From: Oscillospiraceae bacterium
Lineage (GTDB): Bacteria > Bacillota > Clostridia > Oscillospirales > Oscillospiraceae
Assembly (NCBI GenBank): GCA_017501355.1
Contig: JAFVXA010000054.1
Coordinates: 20,348-84,347, forward strand
DNA: 64,000 nucleotides
Direction: 5' to 3'
Shown here: positions 8,905 to 17,854 of the stretch, piece after piece
How positions within the stretch are numbered: position 1 is the first letter of the stretch
Layout of the letters: every line of letters starts with the position of its first letter
Made by a program: the position numbers and the translations under genes
Notes under the pieces: generated by a model
Databases searched by the model: none
What the model was told of the DNA's origin: nothing
The model's input: the letters and a program-made list of their open reading frames with translations, nothing else

Positions 8905-9065
8905 GCAAAAAATGCAAATTGGGCGATTCCGCTTGGACAGAAGCCCGGTTTTGGGGCGAGAGAAGAGGTTTTTTGGCAGTTTTTTTCTCTGGGCGTTGCG
9001 TTTTGCGTGAAAGGTGTGATAGAATATAAAAACGAATATGCTGCGATCGAAAAGGAGACGTGAGA

Positions 9066-9653
9066 ATGGAACTTTCTCCCATGCTGCTGTACATGGTGAC
9101 CACCATGATCACGCCGGGTCCAAACAATTTGTCCATGATGTACCTCTCGGCACAGCATGGCTTTCGCGGTGCGCTCCGCTTTTTTGCGGGCAGCGCTTCG
9201 GCGCTGCTGGTGAAGGTGCTGCTCTGCGGCGGGCTGAATGTGGTCCTTGCGGATCTGCTGCCGCCGCTGGTGCAGTGGCTGAAATGGCTGGGAGCGGCAT
9301 ATATGCTCTACCTTGCGTGGAACATGGGGATGAGCGGCTTCCGTAAGCCCTCGGAGAACGCAGGGAAGAAAAACGGGGCGGGCTTCCTTTCGGGTGTTGC
9401 ACTGCAGTGCCTGAACATGAAAAGCTGGGTCTCGAGCCTGTCCCTCTTTGCGGTGTATGTGGTACCCCATACCACGGCGTTTTCCGCGATCGTGCTGGTG
9501 TCGCTGGTGTTTGTTGCCATCATGGCGGTGGCATCCACCATCTGGGGCTGTTTTGGCAGCATGATGAGAAGTTTTTGCAATACCTATCGAAAGCCCTTTG
9601 GACTGGTCATGGCGGCATCTCTGGTGTACTGCGCTGTGACGGCGGTGCTGTAA
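9066..9653 (+). CDS. LysE/RhtB family amino-acid exporter
   Basis: The 195-residue membrane protein has the family size and about six hydrophobic segments. The N-terminal motif is TPGPNNLSMM (about 17-26), followed by a Gly/Phe loop and the FF.GS segment; these are typical of LysE/RhtB exporters. A substrate such as an amino acid or homoserine lactone cannot be assigned. ATG at 9066 follows AAAAGGAG at good spacing. Separate transcription is likely, since the gene before it is divergent and the next, rsmD, begins 37 nt after the stop with its own ribosome site. Confidence 0.88.
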   Translation: MELSPMLLYMVTTMITPGPNNLSMMYLSAQHGFRGALRFFAGSASALLVKVLLCGGLNVVLADLLPPLVQWLKWLGAAYMLYLAWNMGMSGFRKPSENAGKKNGAGFLSGVALQCLNMKSWVSSLSLFAVYVVPHTTAFSAIVLVSLVFVAIMAVASTIWGCFGSMMRSFCNTYRKPFGLVMAASLVYCAVTAVL

Positions 9654-9690
9654 GGGCTTGCGTTGGATGATATCTCTGGGAGGATAAGAA

Positions 9691-10242
9691 ATGCGTGTGA
9701 TTACCGGAACGGCGCGTGGACGCCGTTTGAAGGAGCTGAAGGGAAACGATACCCGTCCCACCACCGATCAGGTGAAGGAGGGTATGTTCAATATCCTGCA
9801 GTTCGATATTGAGGGCAGAAGTGTGCTGGATCTCTTTGCGGGCACGGGACAGCTGGGCATCGAAGCCCTGTCTCGCGGCGCGGCAAAGGCGGTGTTCGTG
9901 GAGCAGCGCAATGACGCTGTGAAGCTGATCCGGGAGAATGTGGAGATGTGCGGCTTTGCGGACCGCTCCAGGATCGTCACCGGTGAGGCGATGAGCTATC
10001 TTGGCACTGTGCGGGAAAAGTTTGATATCATCATCCTGGATCCCCCCTATGAGTCCGAACTGTTGGACAAGGTCATTGCCCACATTGCCCGCTATGATCT
10101 GCTCTCTCCCCATGGCATTATCATGGCGGAGTCTGCGGCAACCAAGACCCTGCCTGCCCTCAGCGCGCCCTACTCCATCTATCGGGAGTATCGCTACGGG
10201 CGCATCAAGCTCACGGTCTATCACCGGGAGGGAGAGCAGTGA
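9691..10242 (+). CDS. rsmD: 16S rRNA (guanine966-N2)-methyltransferase RsmD
   Basis: This 183-residue Rossmann methyltransferase modifies G966 of 16S rRNA. MRVITGTARGRRL at the N-terminus, the S-adenosylmethionine loop DLFAGTGQLGIEALSRGA near 47-64 and the catalytic DPPY at 117-120 are diagnostic. Its stop overlaps the GTG start of coaD, a common rsmD-coaD arrangement in Firmicutes, so translation is coupled. Confidence 0.96.
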   Translation: MRVITGTARGRRLKELKGNDTRPTTDQVKEGMFNILQFDIEGRSVLDLFAGTGQLGIEALSRGAAKAVFVEQRNDAVKLIRENVEMCGFADRSRIVTGEAMSYLGTVREKFDIIILDPPYESELLDKVIAHIARYDLLSPHGIIMAESAATKTLPALSAPYSIYREYRYGRIKLTVYHREGEQ

Positions 10243-10727
10243 GGATTGCAGTCTGTCCCGGCAGCTTTGACCCGGTGACGCTGGGGCATCTGGATATCGT
10301 GCGCCGCGCCGCGCGGCAGTACGACAAGGTCTATGTCTGCGCCATGGTCAATGACCGCAAAGGTGCGGGACTGCTGACGAGGGAGGAACGAAAGGAACTC
10401 CTTGCGCTGGCGGTCGCAGATGTGGAAAACGCGGTGGCAGACAGCTGGGACGGCTGGCTGGTGGAGTATGCAAAGAAAGTCGGCGCGACGGCGGTGGTCA
10501 AGGGTGTGCGCAATGGCGGCGACCTCGACTGGGAGCTGGAAATGGCAGAATTTAACCGCAATTACGATCCTGCTCTTGCGCTGGAGACCGTGCTTCTGCC
10601 GGCAAAAAAGGAATATCAGTTCATCAGCTCCACTCTTGTGCGGGAAACCCTGCAAAGAGGGGAGAGTATCAAACATCTTGTTCCCGCGTCTGTTGCGGGG
10701 ATCTTGGAACAGAGGAAAGGACGGTAA
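10239..10727 (+). CDS. coaD: phosphopantetheine adenylyltransferase
   Basis: The 162-residue enzyme transfers AMP to 4'-phosphopantetheine in coenzyme A synthesis. The nucleotidyltransferase motif TLGH is at 14-17 within GSFDPVTLGHLDI, and the ISSTLVRE motif lies at about 127-134. It begins with GTG overlapping the rsmD stop (GTGA), with GGGAGGGAG as ribosome site. A coiled-coil gene follows after 5 nt. Confidence 0.96.
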   Translation: MRIAVCPGSFDPVTLGHLDIVRRAARQYDKVYVCAMVNDRKGAGLLTREERKELLALAVADVENAVADSWDGWLVEYAKKVGATAVVKGVRNGGDLDWELEMAEFNRNYDPALALETVLLPAKKEYQFISSTLVRETLQRGESIKHLVPASVAGILEQRKGR

Positions 10728-10732
10728 CGCGC

Positions 10733-11257
10733 ATGGCGGAACTTCGTGAAGTACAGAAATTGGTGGATATGCTCCATGGCATGATTGATGAGGCAAAAAG
10801 TACTCCCTTCAGCTCGGACAAGTGCTCCATCCCGAGAGATGAGGCGCTGGACATTCTCGAGGAGATCAGTGCTGCACTGCCGCTGGAGCTCAAGCGTGCG
10901 CAGGAGCTGCTGCGCGCCCGCGAGGAGTATGTGGAAAGTGCCAAGCGCGACGTGGAGCGTATGATGCGTCAGGCAGAGCTGGATGCGAAGAGTAAGGTCT
11001 CTGAGACGGAGGTGCTTGCTGCCGCGAGACAGAAGAGCCACGAGATCATCAAGCGCGCAGAGGATCGCACCCGCGAGATGTACCGCGTTGCCAACGAGTA
11101 CACCGAGGATGCCCTCCGCCGCACGGAGGAAGCTGTGCAGGCGGCGCTGGAAGAGGTGAAGCAGTCCCGCATCAGCTTCCGCGCAGCATCCCAGGAAATG
11201 ATGCAGCGCAGCCGTGAGCAGCTTGCGCAAAGTGCGAAGGCTGAACGCGAAGAATAA
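10733..11257 (+). CDS. conserved coiled-coil protein of the rsmD-coaD operon
   Basis: The 174-residue soluble protein is nearly all charged helix. A long heptad-like region (about 45-170), rich in Glu, Arg, Ala and Lys, resembles V-type ATPase subunit H/E stalks or DivIVA-like coiled coils. Proteins of this kind often follow coaD in Clostridia and are annotated only as hypothetical or ATPase. It has no signal peptide or membrane helix. It is translated as the third gene of the operon and is followed by a terminator. Confidence 0.8.
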   Translation: MAELREVQKLVDMLHGMIDEAKSTPFSSDKCSIPRDEALDILEEISAALPLELKRAQELLRAREEYVESAKRDVERMMRQAELDAKSKVSETEVLAAARQKSHEIIKRAEDRTREMYRVANEYTEDALRRTEEAVQAALEEVKQSRISFRAASQEMMQRSREQLAQSAKAEREE

Positions 11258-11262
11258 GGATG

Positions 11263-11290
11263 AAAGGATGCCTGCGGGCATCCTTTTTTT
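11263..11290 (+). terminator. intrinsic terminator
   Basis: AAAGGATGCC pairs with GGCATCCTTT around TGCG and runs into seven or more Ts. It ends the rsmD-coaD operon. Confidence 0.92.
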
Positions 11291-11436
11291 ACCTTTTGGG
11301 ATGTGTTATGTAAACTGAAATGAAAGAAAAAGAAAATCCTTCCAAAACTCGCACAAAAAACTAAAACAAATGTTCGTTGATGCCTGAAAGTGACAAAAAA
11401 AGACCTGAATTGCATATAGAAAATACGAATTTGCTC

Positions 11437-11465
11437 TTGATTTTTGTGGGGCTTTTTTTTATACT
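11437..11465 (+). promoter_or_regulatory. sigma-A promoter of the mraZ/dcw cluster
   Basis: TTGATT and TATACT are separated by exactly 17 bp. The expected start point lies just upstream of the MraZ-box repeats. The rest of the 280-bp gap before mraZ shows no gene. Confidence 0.75.
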
Positions 11466-11474
11466 AAGAGTGCT

Positions 11475-11514
11475 CAAGTGGGGGAAAGTGGTGCCGAATG
11501 GTGAAAAGTGGTGC
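11475..11514 (+). promoter_or_regulatory. four tandem 10-bp MraZ boxes
   Basis: Four units with exact 10-bp period read CAAGTGGGGG, AAAGTGGTGC, CGAATGGTGA and AAAGTGGTGC. They match the AAAGTGG-N3 type boxes bound by MraZ in Mollicutes and related bacteria. Their place right after the promoter implies autorepression or control of the whole cluster by MraZ. Confidence 0.8.
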
Positions 11515-11540
11515 AAACCCCTCGGAAAGGGGGGTGAGGC

Positions 11541-11960
11541 ATGACCGGTCAGTATCATCACAGCATTGACAGCAAGGGACGCTTGTTTATTCCCGCGCGC
11601 CTGCGTGAAGAGCTGGGCGAAACGTTCTACGTTGCCATCGGTATGGGCAAGTGTCTCGCCATTTATTCCGATGAGAGCTGGGCGGGCATCACCGCACAGC
11701 TGGACAGCCTCCCCTACAGCAAGACCAGAGACACCATGCGTATGCTGTATGCCAATGCTGCCAAATGCGAGCCGGATGCGCAGGGACGTATCCTGCTGCC
11801 GGCAAAGCTACGTGACTTTGCAAACCTCAGCAAGAATGTTGCCATCATCGGTGTATCCAAGCGTGCCGAGATCTGGGACGAGGATACCTGGAACGAGATG
11901 GAGAGTGCGGCACTCAACAGCGAGGCTATGCTGAGCGCCATGGAGGAACTGGGACTGTAA
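11541..11960 (+). CDS. mraZ: MraZ, transcriptional regulator of the dcw cluster
   Basis: The 139-residue protein has two AbrB-like halves. The first carries [17 protein letters not shown] (about 7-23) and the second carries [15 protein letters not shown] (about 78-92). MraZ forms a ring and binds direct repeats in its own promoter; four matching repeats are present upstream. AAAGGGGGGTGAGGC precedes the ATG. rsmH follows after one base. Confidence 0.97.
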   Translation: MTGQYHHSIDSKGRLFIPARLREELGETFYVAIGMGKCLAIYSDESWAGITAQLDSLPYSKTRDTMRMLYANAAKCEPDAQGRILLPAKLRDFANLSKNVAIIGVSKRAEIWDEDTWNEMESAALNSEAMLSAMEELGL

Positions 11961-11961
11961 T

Positions 11962-12903
11962 ATGGAACATACGGATTATGGACATAAGCCCGTGCTGCTG
12001 GATGAGTGCATCGAAGCGCTTAACATCCGCCCCGACGGGATCTATCTGGACGGCACGCTGGGACGTGCGGGACACTCGCTGGAGATCGCAAAGCGCCTGA
12101 CCACCGGTCGGCTGATCTCCATCGACCGTGACGAGACCGCCCTTGCCGCTGCCGAGAAGCGCCTTGCGGACTACCGCGACCGCGTGACGCTGGTGCACAG
12201 CAACTTCAGCCGTCTCGGTGAGGTGCTGGCAGAACTGGGGATCGCGGGTGTGGACGGTATGCTGTTCGACCTGGGCGTTTCTTCTCCCCAGTTGGACGAG
12301 CCCGAGCGCGGCTTTTCCTATATGCACGACGCGCCTCTGGATATGCGCATGGATGCTACTGCGACCCTCAGCGCTTACGATGTGGTCAATGTCTGGAGTT
12401 TTGAGGAGCTGCGCCGTATCCTGTTTGAATACGGCGAGGAACGCTACGCGCCCGCCATTGCCAAGGCGATCGTCAAAGCAAGAGAAACTTCCCCCATCGA
12501 AACCACCTTCCAGCTGACCGAGCTGATCCGTCGGGCGATGCCCGCTACGGCGCTGCGTGAAAAGCAGCACCCCGCCAAGCGCAGCTTTCAGGCGATCCGC
12601 ATTGCTGTGAACGACGAGCTGGGCGAGATCCCTCCCATGATGGAGGCGGCGGAGCGCGGACTGAATGTGGGTGGTCGTCTCGCGGTGATCTCCTTCCACT
12701 CGCTGGAGGATCGCATCATCAAGCAGACCATGCAGAAGCTTGCCACGGGCTGCACCTGTCCGCCGGAATTTCCGGTTTGCGTCTGTGGGAAGAAGCCGAA
12801 GATGAAACTGGTCTCCCGCAAGCCCATTCTCCCGGGTGAGGCTGAGCTGGAGTATAATCCCCGCGCCCGCAGCGCCAAGCTGCGTGTGGCGGAAAAACTG
12901 TAA
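11962..12903 (+). CDS. rsmH: 16S rRNA (cytosine1402-N4)-methyltransferase
   Basis: The 313-residue enzyme methylates C1402 at N4. [15 protein letters not shown] at the start, the cofactor-site [11 protein letters not shown] and the family block [18 protein letters not shown] are clear. It ends with the usual [13 protein letters not shown]. Its position between mraZ and ftsL is the standard dcw order. Confidence 0.97.
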   Translation: MEHTDYGHKPVLLDECIEALNIRPDGIYLDGTLGRAGHSLEIAKRLTTGRLISIDRDETALAAAEKRLADYRDRVTLVHSNFSRLGEVLAELGIAGVDGMLFDLGVSSPQLDEPERGFSYMHDAPLDMRMDATATLSAYDVVNVWSFEELRRILFEYGEERYAPAIAKAIVKARETSPIETTFQLTELIRRAMPATALREKQHPAKRSFQAIRIAVNDELGEIPPMMEAAERGLNVGGRLAVISFHSLEDRIIKQTMQKLATGCTCPPEFPVCVCGKKPKMKLVSRKPILPGEAELEYNPRARSAKLRVAEKL

Positions 12904-12930
12904 AATTGTGTGTGAAAGAGGAATGGAAAC

Positions 12931-13515
12931 ATGGCAGAGCTGAAGAGACGCGATATGCGCCAGCAGGATGAATATCGCGCCCCCAATGCGGTCGTCGGAT
13001 CTCTTGCGTATGATCTGGACTTCGCGGAAAAAGAATATCGTCTGCGTCACGCCGGTGAAGAGCAGGAGAGCTACGTCCGCCCTGCAGCGAAGCCTGCGCA
13101 GGAGCAGCGCCGCAAGAGTGCGGTTCGCCCTGCCCGCGCACTGGCTCTGTCTCCCTCTCTGATGCTTTGCGGTGTGGCGATCCTCGGCGTGCTGCTGATG
13201 ACCATTCTCGGCTATGTGGCACTGAATCAGGTCTCCTCTGAGATCGTGGAGCTGAAGGATCAGGTGGCAGTTCTTCGTCAGGAGAATGTGGACCTGACCA
13301 CCAAGCACGAGCTGACCTTCGACCTCGCTACCATCAAGCTGCAGGCAGAGAAGTATGGTATGTCCAAGCCCAGTGACAGCCAGATGTATCATGTGGATCT
13401 CTCCGGCAGAGATGTGGCGCGCGTGTATGAGACTGCGGACAATCAGCGCGTGCTGCAAAAGACCATGAACTCCCTCAAGACCGCTTGGGGTGTCGTGGTG
13501 GAATATTTCAGCTAA
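12931..13515 (+). CDS. ftsL: FtsL-like septum protein
   Basis: The 194-residue protein has a long cytoplasmic N-terminus (1-74) rich in charge. A single membrane helix lies at about 75-97, and a periplasm-facing coiled coil (about 100-125, VSSEIVELKDQVAVLRQEN) is followed by a C-terminal tail. This is the FtsL/DivIC topology, and the gene sits in the standard ftsL place between rsmH and the transpeptidase. It is longer than the usual 100-120 residues. The assignment rests on topology and location, since FtsL sequences are poorly conserved. Confidence 0.85.
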   Translation: MAELKRRDMRQQDEYRAPNAVVGSLAYDLDFAEKEYRLRHAGEEQESYVRPAAKPAQEQRRKSAVRPARALALSPSLMLCGVAILGVLLMTILGYVALNQVSSEIVELKDQVAVLRQENVDLTTKHELTFDLATIKLQAEKYGMSKPSDSQMYHVDLSGRDVARVYETADNQRVLQKTMNSLKTAWGVVVEYFS

Positions 13516-13625
13516 AACAACCTATATATAAAAAATGGAAGGAGTAAGGAGAGATTCTCCTTGCTCCTTGCTTGCACTCATGGTCATTTCAGCAAAATGT
13601 GGTAATACCCCGGAAAGGACAGAAT

Positions 13626-16088
13626 ATGGAACACAAACCCCTGCGAAAAAGTGAAGCTTCCCGCCGTGCGGACCGCACGATCCAGCAGCGCACGCTCTGG
13701 TTCATGGGTATTTTGGGCGTGTTGGTGTTTCTGGCGCTGTTCGTCAAACTGTTTGACCTGCAGGTGGCGCAGCATGAGGAACTGGAAGAAAAGGCGCTGC
13801 GTCAGCAGACCCGTTCTGTAGAGGTGAGCGCATCGAGAGGTACGATTTATGACAAAAACGGCAATATTCTTGCCATTTCCGCCACAGCGGAAACCATTTT
13901 CCTCTCTCCTCTTGAAGTGCTGAACTACTATAAGGATGAGTACGGCGATGCCTATGAGGGCTACTATGAGGAAGGTAAGAAAGCCCTTGCCGCGGGTCTC
14001 GCGGAAATTCTGGACGTGGAGGAGCAGGGCGTTCTCGACAAGCTCGCCAAGACCAACCGCCAGTATGAGATCGTCCGCCGTCAAGTGGATGAGGAACTGG
14101 CAGACCGCGTGCGGGAACTGGTGAATGAACTGGATGTGGAAGGCGTATATCTGGTGGAGGATGCCAAGCGCTACTATCCATACGGTTCTCTCGCCGCCCA
14201 CGTGATCGGCTTTGTGGGCTCTGACGGACATGGTATGTACGGTCTCGAAGCGACCCAGAACTCTACGCTGGAGGGTACGGCAGGTCTCGTGGTCAGCGCC
14301 AAGAGCAACGACGGTACGGACCTTCTGTACCAGTTTGAGCAGTATTATGACCCCGAAAACGGCGATAACCTTGTCACGACCATTGATACCACCGTGCAGT
14401 ATTATCTGGAGCAGGGTCTGCAGACTTTGGAAAACCGTTTCGGTACGGGTGTCGGCGCGACGGGCATCGTGATGGATGTGAACACCGCAGGCATCCTCGC
14501 CATGGCATCCTATCCCACTTATGATCTCAACAGCCCCTGGTCCATCTACGACGAAAACCTCTCCGAGGAACTGGAGAAGTACATGGAGGCACTGCAGGAG
14601 CTGGCGGCTGACGCAGAAGAGGAAGCCGAAGAAGGAGAAGAGGGCGAAGAAAACGAACAGCCTGCAGAAGAACCCGAGGAGGGAGAGGAGCCTGCCGAAG
14701 GCGAGGAGCAGGTGATCGTGCCCCACCCCGAGTATGAAGAACTCACCGGGCTGAAAGATCTTACGGAAGAAGAGATCAACAAGCTTTATAATAAGAAGCT
14801 GGGCGAGATGCAGCTGCTGCAGTGGCGTAACCGCAGCGTCAATGATACTTACGAGCCCGGCTCTACCTTCAAGATGATTACCCTCGCTTCCGCTTTGGAA
14901 GAGGGCACGGTGACGCTGGACAGCACCTTCCAGTGCAACAGCTCCATCCGCGTGCAGGGCTATAAGGAAGTCATCAACTGCTCCAGCAAGCGTGGTCACG
15001 GTCTGCAGACCCTGACGCAGGCAACGGGAAACTCCTGCAACCCCGCCTATGTCAACATCGGTCTGAGCGTCGGAACGGAACGCTATTATCAGTATCTTGA
15101 AGAGTTCGGTCTGCTGGAAAAGGTGGGCATCGAGCTCAACGGTGAGACCCCGGGCATCGCGGCAACGAGAAAGAGCTTCAACAACCTCGACCTTGCCTGC
15201 TATGCCTTCGGTCAGAACATCAACGTCACCCCCGTTGCCCTGCTGGCAGCACAGGTGGCGTGCATCAACGGCGGTTATCTCCGCCAGCCCCATATCGTCT
15301 CGCAGGTGCTGGACCGCAACGGCGATGTGAAGATGCAGCACGATACCACCCCCATCCGACAGGTCATTTCCGAAGAGACCAGCGCAGAGGTCCGCGGCAT
15401 TTTGGAATACGTGGTCTCCACCGGTACCGGCAAGAACGGTCAGGTGGCAGGCTATCGCATCGGCGGTAAGACCGGTACGGCAGATAAGAGTAAGACCGGC
15501 GATGTCGTGGTCTCCTTTGTGTGCTTTGCTCCCGCGAATGATCCCCAGATCATGATGCTGATGACCCTCGATACCCCCAGCCGTACCACCGGCACTTACG
15601 TTTCCGGCGGTCAGATGGTGGCACCTGTGGCAAGCTCCGTCATGGCGGAGATCCTGCCCTACCTCGGCATTGAGGCGGATGTGACCGAGTCTGCGGACAC
15701 CACCGTGCCCAATGTGATCGGTATGACCCGCGAGGAAGCGGAGACCAGACTTGCGTCCAAGGAGCTGTCTTGCCGCTTCATCGGCAGCGGCAAGACCGTC
15801 ACCGACCAGACCCCCGTGGGTGGTGCGATCATCCCTGTGGGCGCACAGGTGGTGCTCTATTGCGGCGAAGTGAAGCCCGATGATCTCTGCACCGTACCGA
15901 ATGTCATGGGCATGACGGCGGCGCAGGCGAACAAGGCACTTACGAACGCAGGATTGATTATGAAGGTCACCGGCGCCAACAACAAGGGTGCGGTCTATGC
16001 CATCAATCAGTCTGTTGCGGCTGAGAAGCAGGTGAAGGCGGGCACAGTCGTGACGGTGCAGTTTGGTGATACCTCACTGCTGGACTAA
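13626..16088 (+). CDS. SpoVD/PBP2B-type class B penicillin-binding protein with two PASTA domains
   Basis: The 820-residue transpeptidase has one membrane helix (about 23-43), a dimerisation domain starting SRGTIYDKNG and a catalytic domain with S413TFK, S470CN and K615TG. Two PASTA domains lie near 693-750 and 756-818. It would cross-link septal or spore-cortex peptidoglycan together with FtsW/SpoVE. ATG at 13626 is preferred because GGAAAGGACAG precedes it. The odd feature is a Glu-rich insertion of about 80 residues (roughly 310-390, most acidic at 327-361) between the YPTYDLN segment and the active-site Ser. From sequence alone I cannot tell the vegetative PBP2B from the sporulation SpoVD. 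Confidence 0.93.
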   Translation: MEHKPLRKSEASRRADRTIQQRTLWFMGILGVLVFLALFVKLFDLQVAQHEELEEKALRQQTRSVEVSASRGTIYDKNGNILAISATAETIFLSPLEVLNYYKDEYGDAYEGYYEEGKKALAAGLAEILDVEEQGVLDKLAKTNRQYEIVRRQVDEELADRVRELVNELDVEGVYLVEDAKRYYPYGSLAAHVIGFVGSDGHGMYGLEATQNSTLEGTAGLVVSAKSNDGTDLLYQFEQYYDPENGDNLVTTIDTTVQYYLEQGLQTLENRFGTGVGATGIVMDVNTAGILAMASYPTYDLNSPWSIYDENLSEELEKYMEALQELAADAEEEAEEGEEGEENEQPAEEPEEGEEPAEGEEQVIVPHPEYEELTGLKDLTEEEINKLYNKKLGEMQLLQWRNRSVNDTYEPGSTFKMITLASALEEGTVTLDSTFQCNSSIRVQGYKEVINCSSKRGHGLQTLTQATGNSCNPAYVNIGLSVGTERYYQYLEEFGLLEKVGIELNGETPGIAATRKSFNNLDLACYAFGQNINVTPVALLAAQVACINGGYLRQPHIVSQVLDRNGDVKMQHDTTPIRQVISEETSAEVRGILEYVVSTGTGKNGQVAGYRIGGKTGTADKSKTGDVVVSFVCFAPANDPQIMMLMTLDTPSRTTGTYVSGGQMVAPVASSVMAEILPYLGIEADVTESADTTVPNVIGMTREEAETRLASKELSCRFIGSGKTVTDQTPVGGAIIPVGAQVVLYCGEVKPDDLCTVPNVMGMTAAQANKALTNAGLIMKVTGANNKGAVYAINQSVAAEKQVKAGTVVTVQFGDTSLLD

Positions 16089-16142
16089 GCGTGTTCCGTT
16101 TGAACACTTTTTGCATGGTTTTCGACAGTTTCTGCCATGTTT

Positions 16143-16171
16143 TTGGCGGAAACAGGAGTATATAGTATATC
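16143..16171 (+). promoter_or_regulatory. possible promoter ahead of murE
   Basis: TTGGCG and TATATC are 17 bp apart. The match is weak, but the 279-bp gap between the transpeptidase gene and murE suggests separate initiation. Confidence 0.3.
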
Positions 16172-16251
16172 GTTGGCGTTTCAGCGGCTGAAGCGCCGTA
16201 CTTTGGAGAAAAAAGAGGGGAATGGTGTGAAAATCACACTATTCTCGATGA

Positions 16252-16317
16252 TATGCCCATCGCCTCGCCCTGCGGGCAACCGGCGATGATGGCATAATCC
16301 CCCATTTTGCCGGGGGA
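16252..16317 (+). promoter_or_regulatory. two adjacent hairpins in the murE leader
   Basis: The first hairpin pairs TATGCC and ATCGCC with GGCGAT and GGCATA, and holds an inner GCCC/GGGC stem (16252-16296). The second pairs TCCCCC with GGGGGA (16298-16317) and is followed by a T-rich stretch. It could be a terminator for the upstream gene, an attenuator or an RNA stability element. Confidence 0.4.
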
Positions 16318-16367
16318 GAATTTCATTTCTATTTGTGCTGCCCTGCGCGGCGGAATGAGGGATTTCT

Positions 16368-17813
16368 ATGAAACTGAAGGAACTGCTGCAGGGCATCCCT
16401 GTGCTGTCTGCCACGGCGGACATGGATATGGAGATCTCCGGCGTCAGTTATGACTCCCGCAGCACGGCGGTGGGCGATCTGTTTGTGGCAGTCACCGGTT
16501 ATGCGGTGGACGGTCACCGCTTCATCCCCATGGCGGCGGAGAAGGGCGCGGCAGCAGTCCTGTGTGAAAAGATCCCCGAGGGGGAGATCCCCTATGTGCA
16601 GGTGGAAAACACCCGCCGCGGTCTCGCAGTGCTGGGTCTGAACTGGTTTGGTCATCCTGCAAAGGAAATGACCCTTGTGGCAGTCACCGGTACCAACGGC
16701 AAGACCACTACGACCTACCTGCTCAAGAGTGTGCTGGAGCAGAATCTCGGTGCCAAAGTGGGTCTCATCGGCACCAATCAGAACATGATCGGCGAGGAAG
16801 TGATCCCCACCGAGCGCACCACCCCTGAGAGTTTTGAGGTGCAGCGCCTGTTCCGCCGTATGGCTGACAGCGGCTGTAGCCATGTGGTGATGGAGGTCTC
16901 CTCCCACGCTCTCGCGGAGGATCGTGTGTATGGCGTGGACTTCGCCGTGGGTATGTTCACCAATCTCACCCAGGATCATCTGGATTTCCACAAGACCATG
17001 GAAAACTACTGTGATACCAAGGCATTGCTGTTCCGTCAGTGCGGTGTGGGCATCATCAATGCCGATGATGCGTGGGCAGAGCTTCTGATGAAGGATGCCA
17101 CCTGCCGCCGCGTGGATTTTGCGGAGAAGGCAAATGCCGATCTCCGCGCCGAGAACATCACCCTTGCGGCAGACCATGTTGCCTATGACGCAGTGAGCGC
17201 GGAGGAGCGCGTGTCCGTCTTTGTGCCCATTCCCGGTGGTTTCAATGTGTATAATACCCTCGGCGTGATCGCTGCGGCAAAGGAGCTGGGCGTGAGTTTG
17301 GAACAGGCTGCGGCAACGCTCAGGAATGTCGGCGGCGTGAAGGGGCGCGTGGAGGTGGTTCCTACCCCCAGCATGGATTGTACCGTTCTGATCGACTATG
17401 CCCACAGTCCCGATGGTCTTGAAAATGTGCTGAAAAGTGCCAAGGGCTTTGCCAAGGGCAGAGTGGTGGCGCTGTTCGGCTGCGGCGGTGACCGTGATGC
17501 CACCAAGCGTCCCATCATGGGTCGTATCGCGGCAGAGCTTGCGGATTTTGTGATCGTGACCTCCGATAATCCCCGCACCGAGGAGCCCATGGCGATCATC
17601 CGCGACATTCTTCCCGGTTTCGAGGGGATGGATACCCCGCACACGGTGGTGGAAAACCGTGTGGAGGCGATCCATTACGCCCTTGCCCACGCGCAGAAGG
17701 ACGATGTGATCGTTCTCTGCGGCAAGGGACATGAGACGTATCAGGAGATCCACCATGTGAAGCATCATTTGGATGAGCGGGAAGTGGTAGCGGATTTTCT
17801 GAAAAAACACTGA
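16368..17813 (+). CDS. murE: UDP-MurNAc-L-Ala-D-Glu:meso-diaminopimelate ligase
   Basis: The 481-residue Mur ligase adds the third residue of the stem peptide. The ATP loop GTNGKTTT lies near 107-114, and the substrate-binding DNPR motif at 400-403 (SDNPRTEEP) is the form that marks meso-diaminopimelate rather than lysine specificity. HSPDGLENVL and the final KGHETYQ are family blocks. The wall is therefore probably A1-gamma type. mraY follows after about 40 nt. Confidence 0.97.
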   Translation: MKLKELLQGIPVLSATADMDMEISGVSYDSRSTAVGDLFVAVTGYAVDGHRFIPMAAEKGAAAVLCEKIPEGEIPYVQVENTRRGLAVLGLNWFGHPAKEMTLVAVTGTNGKTTTTYLLKSVLEQNLGAKVGLIGTNQNMIGEEVIPTERTTPESFEVQRLFRRMADSGCSHVVMEVSSHALAEDRVYGVDFAVGMFTNLTQDHLDFHKTMENYCDTKALLFRQCGVGIINADDAWAELLMKDATCRRVDFAEKANADLRAENITLAADHVAYDAVSAEERVSVFVPIPGGFNVYNTLGVIAAAKELGVSLEQAAATLRNVGGVKGRVEVVPTPSMDCTVLIDYAHSPDGLENVLKSAKGFAKGRVVALFGCGGDRDATKRPIMGRIAAELADFVIVTSDNPRTEEPMAIIRDILPGFEGMDTPHTVVENRVEAIHYALAHAQKDDVIVLCGKGHETYQEIHHVKHHLDEREVVADFLKKH

Positions 17814-17854
17814 GAGATACGCCGCCTTTAGCGGCGGAAAGAAGGAATTTTACC

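Noticed and set aside
13584..15341. 585-codon minus-strand frame opposite the transpeptidase gene
   Set aside because: Antisense shadow; the plus strand holds SxxK, SxN and KTG motifs.
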